A stretch of 64,000 nt of DNA from Hysterangium stoloniferum (Eukaryota > Basidiomycota > Agaricomycetes > Hysterangiales > Hysterangiaceae). The stretch lies in the NCBI GenBank assembly GCA_015178975.1, contig WHVD01000003.1:930001-994000 (forward strand). The letters are read 5' to 3'. The notes under the pieces are model-generated. The model was not told the DNA's origin and did not search any database. It saw only the letters and a program-made list of their open reading frames with translations. The translations under genes were made by a program, and so were the position numbers. Positions 10,641-20,372 of this stretch are shown piece by piece (position 1 is the stretch's first letter; each line of letters begins with the position of its first letter).

Positions 10641-10831
10641 GGGTGACTGCTACATGTCAGTGCTAAGGCTTACCCAGTCCTTCCAACAACAAGGAGATGG
10701 GGTGAGGTTGACAGTCGAGTATGTCAGAGTAAAAGACTGACCTCCAAAACTTGTGGACACATGTGGATGCATGGCCGTGTCACCTCACAATGAAGCCTTC
10801 ACACCGTCTTCTACTCTTAGCCTTCCCTTCT

Positions 10832-11010
10832 GTTGAAGCTTTGCACTGAAATAGTCAAAGCTTTGCCTTTCTGACCTTTGCAACTTATGGGTTTGGTGCA
10901 CACTGTTCAACAAGGTCCTTCCTCAGGGTTAAAGCTTCGCACTGAAATAGTCGAAGCTTTGCCTTTCTGACCTTCACAACTTATGGGTTCGGTGCACACT
11001 GTTCAACAAG
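10832..11010 (+). repeat. Tandem duplication, 96 bp period
   Basis: The block at 10832-10914 (gaagctttgcactgaaatag ... gttcaacaag) is repeated at 10928-11010 with a few transitions, mostly CpG against TpG or CpA. No gene is recognised in 10641-11600; the text around the duplication is otherwise featureless. Confidence 0.8.
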
Positions 11011-11631
11011 TGTGGCTAATGGTTCAGTTCAGCTTGGGTTCAGCGTGTGACATTTTTCAACAAGGTATCCATGGGTTCAGGTTTGGGTTTGGAAGAAGAG
11101 AGTCTGCGACGATAAATTCACTATCCCAGAAATTCAGCAGATCTTCAATTTCACCTCCACCTGGTGCTCTTAGCATCTTCAATGCCTACAAAATATGCTC
11201 GTTGCTTGCAGTCAAATTCGTGATTCACGTCAATGTGCTTGTCACTCCCAGTTGAATTCATGAGCATCCTTCCCACACGTTGACACACACAGACTCTTTC
11301 CTCTCCACCCCTCCACTTTACCTTTGTTGGTGGTCGACTAGCTGCAAAAGGTTCAATAACTCGCAGGGCAACACCTAGATCAGATACGTCTGGACAGAAC
11401 TATGTGACCCAACCTCAGTGCCGTATTTGGGTCCATCACCACAATTGTACTGAACTCAGTCAATTTCGTGATTTTTTCTTTTTCCTCCAGACTTGCCCAC
11501 CTACTCACAGCATTACTGGACACTTTCTAGACCTGCCATGGGCTAGACCTTTTGGGAACACAGACTGCAACCTAACTGCACACGACAATGGTTAATTTGT
11601 GAGATTGCCATGGAACAACAATATCGCAAAT

Positions 11632-11653
11632 GGGGGGCAGTATAGGGGGTATA
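11632..11653 (+). repeat. 22 bp direct repeat, right copy
   Basis: It matches 8079-8100 and is preceded by similar text (aacaatatcgcaaa against aacaatgatatcacaa). It marks the right edge of the foreign interior of G1n. Confidence 0.65.
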
Positions 11654-11869
11654 GAGTATACTGTACATCCAGGCCAGGAAGGCTCACAGCATCGTGTATG
11701 CTGCTAGATCCCATAGACAAGCAGCATGGGAAGATCCTAATTCCGAGTCTTACACTATCTGGCCACAGTGAAGCATCATGATTTCCTCCAGTACTCATTT
11801 AAGGAGGAGGTGATTCCAATGGACTCTAATGATAGCTTACCTTCCTAACCCCAAGATGCACTGCCAAAC

Positions 11870-12191
11870 GAGTTACATGACAGTCTGTCCACCTACAGGA
11901 CATCTACTATGAGGAATGCCTCGTGTCCTGGAAGGAGACAATGTGGCAGTGTCTAGAAGGCTATCAAGTAGTCCATTTGCTGTTTGAGGACTGAAGGAGT
12001 GCTTGACTAGGTCCTGGAAGGAAAAGAATGGATCCATTTTTTCCCCCCTTTCCACATCAATATCTTCCCTCACTGCCCCTAAACTCACCAACCTCTCTTT
12101 GAATACTGGGGTCTTGGCACCTTGCATTTTGGGGGGCTCCACACAAGATACCTGGGGGGCATTCCCCAAAGCTTTCCAGAACTTCGTATAG
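11870..12191 (+). pseudogene. C-terminal remnant of the G1 accessory ORF in G1n
   Basis: The best piece is 12003-12191, ending in GGSTQDTWGAFPKAFQNFV and a stop just before the polypurine tract and the 3' LTR. The equivalent E1 sequence (about 41625-41691) reads GSSQDTWGGVP and also stops just upstream of the tract. Upstream text needs frameshifts to stay aligned. The product's function is unknown. It shows that even the pol-less element kept the end of this ORF next to the LTR, which may reflect selection on nucleic-acid signals near the tract instead of on protein. Confidence 0.5.
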
Positions 12192-12216
12192 CACATCCCT
12201 TCGAACTGGGGGGCAC

Positions 12217-12688
12217 TGTGAGGAGTATGCTTTTACCACAGTTTCATTGTGGTAAAACACTCCTTTTATTTTATTTATATTTTACACATTCTATTCATAT
12301 TTTTCTATCTTTTATATTTTTCGAATATTGCATATTTCATTAGTTCAAAGCATTGTGTATACTTGTGGGTGCACTCGGCACCAAATGAAACTCAGACACA
12401 CTTTTACCCCAGAACCACCACTCGTAAGACATAAACTAGGTCTACTACGAGTGGTGATCAGGGAACGTGTCAGCTACCACATAGGTAGCAATATCTGAAC
12501 TATCTAACACTTCTGGCCTCGAACTGTAACAGTTGAGGCCTCCACTCGATCCATCGCACTCTTTGACAACTGCGTCATCTCGTGCTCTCTCTCTCACTTT
12601 CTCTCATATTGCACCGAATAGGTTGATTCCTCCTCTTCTACTCATTTCTTCATATATAGAATGGTCAGAACTTCCACCACTCTCCACA
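12217..12688 (+). mobile_element. 3' LTR of G1n
   Basis: A 472 bp LTR from TGTGAGGAGTATGC to CTCTCCACA. It is preceded by an ggggggcac polypurine tract and followed by TSD CAGTG. It shows the uninterrupted form of the 5' LTR, including the empty CTCTC site used by the s4 insertion. Confidence 0.9.
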
Positions 12689-12693
12689 CAGTG

Positions 12694-12901
12694 GCACACT
12701 GAGATTAGTTGTGAAACACCATCAGACTGCCCAGCAAAGACAAATCAAGACAATGAACAGGCATCCACATCAAACAGAAACAACAACAATGGCAACAACT
12801 CCTCAAAGAAGTCCAAAAGAAAAACAGGACTGACTCAACCCCTAATGACACTGCAGCCTCAAACAGCAATACTGGAACACCACCAAAGCTCATGCTGCTA
12901 A
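12694..12901 (+). pseudogene. Retrotransposon gag (H), C-terminal continuation
   Basis: The frame that stopped at 2807 resumes here: TEISCETPSDCPAKTN, then an Asn/Ser-rich stretch, up to a stop at 12899-12901. G2 gag has a comparable sequence after its YWERKAEVSRENP segment, so this is the linker between capsid and knuckle. The expected CCHC knuckle was not found downstream. Confidence 0.7.
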
Positions 12902-13720
12902 GGCTGAAAAGCCCTTGGATACACTGACACCGGCAACCAAGTCAAAAACAATGTAAGGTAACCCTTGGGCCCACATATTAGTAAAGGATCACATTGGATC
13001 CCCTGTGTGATAGTGGCCAACCCCTTTTGCAATGCATCCACTCTTTTCAATCCTTAAGCTACCCTGTTTGTTTTCAGCTTTTTTTTAATCCCTTTTTTAG
13101 CTCCAATGTTACTGGTCAATCTGGCCTTTCTCAGAACACTTGGACAACATTGGTGGCAATATTGTCACCCCTAAAAAGACCTTTTCCATCACCCATTCTG
13201 CAAGGAAACTCTTTAGGATAATTTTTGACAAAGTTGATTTTTGATTTTCAGTCATCCTTGGATGTGACTAACCACCCATTTACGATGTGTTGATTGTTGG
13301 GTATTGGGTTATCATATAGTCTAGCCTCCTGATGATTAATTTCCTTCTCTTTAGCTCAGCCAGGGTGCAGAGGCCCCACTGGCCACCCATCTTTAGGTTC
13401 TTTTGGACACTCTCTCAGTTCAATGCCCCACATACATATGTGAACTACTTTTAGAGTTTTACTGAACACCCATCAGTCTGGCACCTCTGTGCTCATGACT
13501 ACCCTTTTTTTTCTGAAGCATTCTGTTGGAAGCAGTATCCTGATACAATCTCATAATTTCATGGAACCCTCAATACACAGCATGCTGAACACTTTACAAT
13601 TCCTTCCTCCTCATTTCCTTGGCAAGCCCAATACTCACTTCTTTTCAACCTTACCTGCATTACTTTTGGCACACTGACTTATGGCTAGATGATGGGATGT
13701 CTGCCTTAAGAGGGGACCAG
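12902..13720 (+). pseudogene. Decayed protease/pol start of element H
   Basis: Short frames with many stops. The stretch at about 13248-13315 reads VILGCD then PPIYDVLIVGYW, which resembles the VLGYNWLTRYNPLIDW part of gypsy proteases (compare G2 near 58070). Nothing recognisable as reverse transcriptase follows before E1 inserts at 13721, so H appears to have lost nearly all of pol. Confidence 0.4.
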
Positions 13721-14355
13721 TGTGAGAGGTATGGCAAAATATACTCAGGAAATATAGTCTGGATGAGCTCATACTATATTTCCATTATTATTTCTACTTT
13801 CTCTCTATTTTATTATACACTTATAATTAGTTCAACAACCTATGTATGCGGTACATCGACTCTTGTGGGAGCATACATGCCAGACTTATATATTCTAGCA
13901 CCCGTAGTTAGAACTCAGACACTTTTTACCCTGCAACCACGACTTACCCAGACACCAGTTAGTGTCCTGTAAGCTGTGATTGGGGTATCATCTCGACCAT
14001 CACAGACATGCTTTAACTATCTATGCAATCAGAGTTTCGAACTGTACCAGTCAAAACTCCATCTATATCTCAATCTGCGCAGACTACATCTGTGCTACTC
14101 TGCTATTTGACTCTCTCATTACTCTCTTCTACACTCGAGCAGTCATTCAGAATTGTACTTAATAGTTGATTCTCCTTATTCATTTTAGCTCTCTACTCTA
14201 CTTTAGATAGCTATTTCGCTCAACCATATTGAACTAAGTAGTCAATACACGTTCGGTCTGTATTAGACTTAGATAGTCAATACATCTTCGTGTTGTACCT
14301 AAATGGTCGATATTCTTCGTATATAGAACGGTTAGAACTTCCACCACTCTTCACA
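13721..14355 (+). mobile_element. 5' LTR of E1
   Basis: 635 bp, from TGTGAGAGGTATGG to CTCTTCACA, matching the 3' LTR at 41717-42355. The left TSD is ACCAG. Confidence 0.95.
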
Positions 14356-14373
14356 GTGGTGATCCGGGCTGGA
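14356..14373 (+). other. Putative primer-binding site of E1
   Basis: gtggtgatccgggctgg directly after the LTR; the same site occurs in G1n (6664) and E2. The tRNA is not identified. Confidence 0.55.
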
Positions 14374-14997
14374 CTGCTCTTTCCCTATGAAGAAAATGTT
14401 ACCCTACGACTATTAATTTCTAAGCATGTAAATGACCACTGGCAAGAACCAAACACCAAGATCTTCAACAACCCCAAGTAGTTTGAAACCTCGTCAAAGA
14501 CCTGCTAGTCTGGAACCACCCTGTAACATCACCATGAGGAAGTCTTCGTTGACTTTTCAAAGACCAGTTCCTCCTGGGAATTCCCCCGGAGCAGCAGCTG
14601 GACTGTCAATGGATACTCACCTTGATCCACATGAGGAATGTCCATCAACTGGGCAGTTGAGCACCCCTGGAGCTAATGTTGAGCCTACCCATGCACCCGA
14701 GCCCATTCTCTCATTCCCGCCAAGGCAGGTCATCCTCAAGCAGTTCTTTGGGGGTCATATGGTTTATGCTGAGCCTATCAATGTGAAGTGGGACATGTAC
14801 TATGCCGATTGAATCTCTGCTGATCAGATTACTCCTTTCGTGGAGGAGTATGATACAGATTACCCTTCTTTACTGGTGACTGTAGCAGTCTGGTTAGGTT
14901 GTTATCAGGCCATCTTATTGGCGCAGGACTTATTCATGTGACCAGGAACCCTTGAGGATCTGACCTGCTCGATTCCCAAATGGTCGAGTGAGGTTAC

Positions 14998-15241
14998 TGT
15001 TAGAAAACATAAGTAATGTAGAAAATGAAAAGCCAGACTGGGGATTGAACCCAGGATCTCTCAATTACATAACAAAGGTGTTAACCACTACACCATCTGA
15101 CCTTGGGTAGGTTTGGTTTTACACTGTACTTAAGGTTATAACCCTAAGTGCCATTCCTATTAGATCATATACACACTGAACTCAGAGCTGTACACCATAT
15201 GGACCCAGTTGGAACAATGGTTGGTATTATATAATCTAACA
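14998..15241 (-). mobile_element. 244 bp mini-LTR/TRIM-like element with tRNA-like core, TSD GTTAC
   Basis: It begins TGTTAGAAAAC and ends ATAATCTAACA, giving inverted TGTTAG/CTAACA termini as in an LTR. It is flanked by GTTAC at 14993-14997 and 15242-15246. The E2 gag (about 34455-34485, minus strand) shows the empty site. It has no coding capacity. A tRNA-like sequence on the minus strand occupies 15031-15102. A 5 bp TSD with TG...CA ends argues for an LTR-type insertion and not an ordinary tRNA-derived SINE. Confidence 0.8.
15031..15102 (-). tRNA. tRNA-like sequence inside the mini-LTR
   Basis: The minus strand reads GGTCAGATGGTGTAGTGG from 15102, with an A-box match (TGGTGTAGTGG). A 4 bp D-stem GTGT/ACAC is present. 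The T-arm CTGGG-TTCAATC-CCCAG contains the B-box GGTTCAATCC. The acceptor arm pairs 7 bp with two wobbles at most (GGTCAGA with TCTGGCT). The anticodon stem is poor and I cannot assign an anticodon, so this is probably a tRNA-derived pol III promoter, not a working tRNA. The general shape resembles Val/Asp/Glu-type tRNAs. Confidence 0.65.
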
Positions 15242-16072
15242 GTTACATCTGTTATGGAAGGGGAAGGATGATTTTCAAGCAGGAAGTGTTCTCTTTATTC
15301 CTCGAAGTGCTCCGTGCACACAATGATGCATTGCAAATCCTTCACGTCCTACTCGGTGGGGATCACATCATGCCCAAGGTTGACTACCAGTATATGTACA
15401 TCTGAATGTTGGAGGAATCTCTTAATGGAGTCACACAAAATGTATTGTTCGCGTACTTTACTCTAAGGGGCTGGTTGAAGTGAAATCAGAGGAGACTTGA
15501 TAAAATGGTTTTGGAAGTGCTTTACCCTTATAATAATTCGATTCAAGTGCCCGATTCGCCCATCTCCACGACTAATTCATTTGTTTGCAACCTAAATGGG
15601 TCTCCTGATACTCGTTTCCTCCATTTACTCAATCGTCCTGTTATTTTGCAAGACTTCCCGTTGGATATGAGGATGCAAGTTGCAGATTGTCTTCAGGAAA
15701 AGGGGATTGAGGTCTGCACTCCCTTCCATCAGCCTCAGCCGCATCAGCCTTTGAATATGATTGAAATCGTGATGGAACCCAGCTCTGCACCCCATCAGGG
15801 GATCTATCGCTCTCATGTCGCATTTGAAAGAATTCCGGATAATCCTAACTTTGGTGATGAACAACCCGTGATTAGGAATCAATCAGTCACCAACAGGGGT
15901 CGACCATCCTTCTCTACCACATTCACCGAGGGTATAGCTGGTCAGGTTGCTGGTCGAGGATCGCTGAATCCAGATGATCCCCGCCATTCCCCGCCAATCT
16001 CCTCTAATCCCTTTCTGCCACCAGGAGGACCCTGTAGCAGTTCATCCAGGAGTTCTAATAGTTCAGACTATG

Positions 16073-16702
16073 TGTGAAGAGTGGTGGAAGTTCTACCCGT
16101 TCTATATACAAAGAATATCGACCGTTTAGGTATGACATGTAGTTGTATTGACTATCTAAGTTCAATATACGCCGACAAGTATCGACTGTTTAGTTTGATA
16201 CGTCCGAGTGAAGTAACTATCTAAAGTAGAGTAGATAGCTACGAAGAAATAAGGAATCCACCATAGGTACGATCCCGAGTGACTGCTCAAGTGTAGAAAC
16301 GAGTAACGAGAGTCGAATGATAGAATAGTGTGGATGTTGTCCGCGCGGATTGAGATATAGATAAGGTTTCGACTGGTACAGTTTGAAACCAAGAATGTGT
16401 AGATAGTTGAAGTCTGTCTGTGACGGTCGAGACGATACCTCAATCACGACTTACAGGACACTAACTATGTGTCTGGGTAAGTTGTGGTTACGAGGTAAAA
16501 AGTGTCTGAGTTTTAACTACGGGCACTAGAATACATAAGTCTGGCATGTATGCACCCACAAGAGTCGATGTACCGCATACATAGGTCGTTGAACTAATTC
16601 TAAGTGTGTAATAAAATAGAGAGAAAGTAGAAATAATAAAGGAAATATAGTATGAGCTTATCCGACTATATTTCCTGAGTATATTTCGCCATACCTCTCA
16701 CA
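16073..16702 (-). mobile_element. Solo G1 LTR, TSD CTATG/TTATG
   Basis: 630 bp from TGTGAAGAGTGG to CCTCTCACA, flanked by CTATG (16068-16072) and TTATG (16703-16707), a single transition apart. The E2 gag at about 33640-33660 shows the empty site (ctatggagggaattc). Confidence 0.92.
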
Positions 16703-17663
16703 TTATGGAGGGAATTCAGGATGTGGGGGGTGTCACAGTGGAGTACCTAGCTCTCCCTTTTGAACTCTGACGCAGCCTCGAGCCAGCGCGCTTATCAATG
16801 ACTTACCTAAGGATAAAAGGATTGCTCTTAACACCAATGATATCAAGATAAAATGGTCTGACCTTCCCGAATACGATGGAACTCAATCCAAAGCTTTGGA
16901 CTACATCATGGATATCATGAGTCTCTCAGAGATATCAGACTCCACGAACACATTGTTAGGAGTCGCTCTGCCAAGACAACTCACCGGCAATGCCAAGATC
17001 TGGTGGAGCACCCTGGACCGTGAACATCACACTGAATTCAGTCGATCTCACCGATCATTCCTTTGGGGCATCATAGAGGGATTACTCGGAACTCGTTGGC
17101 TCGAATTCTTAGTCTTAGAATGGGAAACCATGAAATTTTGACAAGCCGGCCACAATCGTGAGACACCTGTTCACTACATTCAATGGTGAATTAAGCTTTA
17201 TCAATTCTTGTATGGGTTCCACCAAAATCGAAAGGACGAAATGTGCAAACTCATCCTGATGCTGCCCACGGAATGGCTTTACCTTCTACAAGGACAACCC
17301 ATCGACGACATCATGAGCTTGCAGACTTATGCTAACAATCTACAAGAGGCTCTGATTAATGCTTGGGTCCAAACACATCAAGAGCATTATCGGTTTCAGA
17401 AGCCCAGAGTCATGATTGCCGAACAGGAAGAGTTGGATCCCTAGCATGAGGAAGAACACTCTAGAGGAATTGAGCCCACTAATCGAGGCCACATCCTTCT
17501 CAGCAAAGCTGAAGATAAAACCGTCCCTAGGAGATCCAACATGAAACAGGGTAAGAAACACGGCAAGTTCTTTTTTGAATGAAGCAACAAGAAAAGCGTT
17601 GCTAAACCCCCAAAGGAGTGCTGGATTTGTGGGAGTTTAGAGCATTTTAAGATTGACTGCCCC

Positions 17664-19725
17664 CACGCTGGTAGGATGTCGCACTATGTCTCTATTAACA
17701 AATGCTCCACACAGAACCCGACTGAGGAGGTGGAGGATCAGGGGGCTTATGAAACAGTTTATGGATTAAGCATACAGGGACAAGTACATAACATTGATGA
17801 GGAATTGATTTTCATTTATGTCTACCTTCCTCAATCAGAGGACGACATTGTTTTAGATGCGAGTTCATCCTCAAATGAAAACAAAGCATCACAAGTCTAT
17901 GTTTCTATATCAGACTGTGATTTCCTTGAGAAAGGAAACTGGCTGGATGCTCATCGTCAGAACCGGAAAGGTCTGACTGAGATGGGAGCCTTATTGCGAT
18001 CTGAACCTCCTACCATTGAGGAAATCGTCGATGAGGAAGTATTTGTGAACCGATCTAAAGAAATAAGTCAGACCTACATTATAGAAGACCCTCTGAGTTA
18101 GAGGGATCGGAGGAGGAGAACTTCCCCTTTGACCCAGGGCAGTTACCCAACCTAATTCCTTGTGAGGAGTTGGACTCTGAAGCAGATGACTTCATTCCAA
18201 ATGCTACACCTGAGGTACCTAACAGTAGACGTGTCAGGAGGAATGTCAAACTGGCCACAAGAAAGGAAAGCAAAAGATCCAGGGTCCAATACCCTCGATC
18301 CAGTTGGCTTATGAAAAGAGGATTGAACCATCATTTACCACAGAAGGGATCCCCCAGGTGGATACTCCAGTATTGGGATCTCATCATTACATGTCTATGG
18401 ATGCATAGGGAACTCAGAAGCCTCTAATCCTATTAAAATCAGGCTGGACGCCAGAGCCAACCTCTCCTTAATTTCGGAGGATTTCTATAAGGAACTAGAA
18501 GACCGCCCCAAGCTCAAGCAAGGACTCAAGTTGCACCTCGTACAGCTTACTGGTAATGCTAAGGTCTTAGGATACATCAATATCCCCATTTACCTCGAAG
18601 ATGACACTGGTATGCTCCTTAAATTTACCGCTGAAATGTACGTTATCCGAGGCATAACTGTCCCGATTCTTCTCAGAGAGGACTTTCACGTGAATTATGA
18701 GATTGGGACACTATGAGACCAGCCATTGGGCTCTAGATTGGTTCTGCTGGGGAGGGCAGGGTCTATCCCAGCCAGTTCCTCCAAGGAGCCACAGCCTTTA
18801 GCCTTCCCAATTAGCAAGATCCCCCTTGAGGAACTAGCCAATGACTCACCTGAATTGACTTCCAAACCAGACAAAGGAGTGCGTACTGAAAGAGTCGCAC
18901 GGGCCCTACAGGATTGTACTATAGAGTTGGAATCAGCTCGACTAGTACCAATCTTTGTCAGAGATCTTATCGGTGACCAATGGATAGTCAAGGGAGTTGT
19001 CCTGCAGAATGACGATGGAAGTATACTAGCCGCTCCCACCACTGCTATCTCTAGGGAATATGCCACGATACCTCTCACTAACCCCTCTCTGACACCAAGA
19101 ATCATTAGACGAGGGGAAACTGTTGGATTAATTCACGACGTGAACAAATGGGCTCAGATGCCTAGATCTTCAACTGAGAAGGCATCAATGCAGTCAACGG
19201 CAGCCAAGATTGCTCACCTTGTTGAGAGCCTATCAAGAATAGAAGAGGAGCGTGTCCTTAATCCTCGACCTTCTGGACAGCCCCCAGAATGGGAACTCGC
19301 AGATGATTTCAACCCAGCAGGCCCTAAAACGTCAGAGCTTGCCACCATGGAAACATTTTGGGTGGAGGACCTACATAAATTAGTTAACTTAGGACCTGAC
19401 ATTCCTGCTAATGTCTCCTCCCACTTGGAGTCGGTATTGACTAAGAATGTCCAAGCCTTTGGAGTAGATGGGCATTTAGGACAAGTAGATGTCAAAGTCA
19501 ATGTCCCGTTGAAAGAAGGCGTGCAACCTACTTCTATGTCAATGTTTCCAACTTCCCCAGCCAATAGGAAGGTTATTGATGAACAAATGGATACTTGGTT
19601 CCAACAGGGAGTAATCGAACTATCCAAAAGTCCTTGGGGCCAGCCTACAATGGGAAACTGAGAGTGGTGATTGACTATAGGAAGTTGAACAGCCTAACAG
19701 TTCCCGACAAATTCCCATTGCCATG
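17664..19725 (+). pseudogene. E1 protease and start of reverse transcriptase, broken
   Basis: This follows the knuckle: a spacer (17676-18101), then the aspartic protease region near 18436-18470, where E1 reads LDARANLSLISEDF and E2 reads LDAGADLSLISEDF. The catalytic Asp-Ala-Gly is lost in E1 (Gly to Arg). A 311-codon frame (18726-19661) covers the linker to the RT start (DEQMDTWFQQGVIE), and VVIDYRKLNSLTVP follows in another frame at 19665-19710. E2 inserted at 19726 between codons of the RT palm lead-in. Stop at 18099-18101 (TAG) where E2 keeps CAG. Confidence 0.85.
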
Positions 19726-20352
19726 TGTGAAGAGTAGTGGAAGTTCTAACCGTTCTATATACAAAGAATATCGACCGTTTAGGTACGACACTAAGATGTA
19801 TTGACTGTCGAAGTCTAATACAGAATGAACGCGTATTGACTACTCAGTTCAATATGGTAGAAGGAAGTAGCTATCTAGAATAAGGTAGAGAGCTAAAATG
19901 AATAAGTAGAATCGACTGTCTAGTGCGATTCTGAACGACTGCTCAAGAGTAGAGTAGAGTACTAGAGGGTCGAATAATAGAATAGCGTGGATGCGGTCCA
20001 CGCGAGTAGCAATAAGGATTGAGTTTTGACTGGTACAGTTCAAAACTCTGATAGAGTATATAGCTAAAGCCCATCTATGATGGTCGAGACGATGCACCAA
20101 TCACAACTTACAGGACACTAATGGGTGTCTGGGTAAGTCATGGTTGCGGTGTAAAAAGTGTCTGAGTTCTAAACTATGGGCGCTAGAATACATAAGTCTG
20201 CGCGTGTGCCCACAAGAGTTGATGTACCGCATACATAGGTCGTCGAACTAATTATAGATATAATAAAAGAGAGAAAATAGAAATAATAAAGGAGATATAG
20301 TAAGAGCTCATCCGACTATATTTCCTGAGTGTATTTCGCCATACCTCTCACA
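19726..20352 (-). mobile_element. 3' LTR of E2
   Basis: 627 bp, TGTGAAGAGTAG to CCTCTCACA on +. Next to it, at 20353, lies the polypurine tract in reverse (gtgccccccagg). Confidence 0.95.
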
Positions 20353-20372
20353 GTGCCCCCCAGGTCGAAGAG

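Larger units (their letters stand above)
4732..12688 (+). mobile_element. G1n: non-autonomous LTR retrotransposon with captured host sequence
   Basis: The element is bounded by LTRs 4732-6663 and 12217-12688 with TSD CAGTG (4727-4731 and 12689-12693). It has a gag-like ORF and the tail of the G1 accessory ORF, but no reverse transcriptase or integrase. Instead it holds GT-rich repeats, a sirtuin gene fragment, a 21 bp minisatellite and direct repeats. LTR ends, primer site and gag relate it to E1/E2, so it probably depended on that family in trans. Confidence 0.9.
14432..17663 (+). pseudogene. E1 gag with CCHC knuckle, broken
   Basis: The start MTTGKNQTPRSS at 14432 matches the E2 gag start. 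The capsid core includes PPRQVILKQFFGGHMVYAEP and, later, LLGGDH. The CCHC knuckle CWICGSLEHFKIDC is near 17619-17660. Breaks include TGA at 14810-14812 and 17139-17141 (both shared with E2), TGA at 14939-14941 and 15481-15483 where E2 has CGA, and TAG at 17442-17444 where E2 has TGG. Two insertions split it (14998-15241 and 16073-16702). Known role: capsid and RNA packaging. This copy cannot make full-length protein. Confidence 0.88.
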
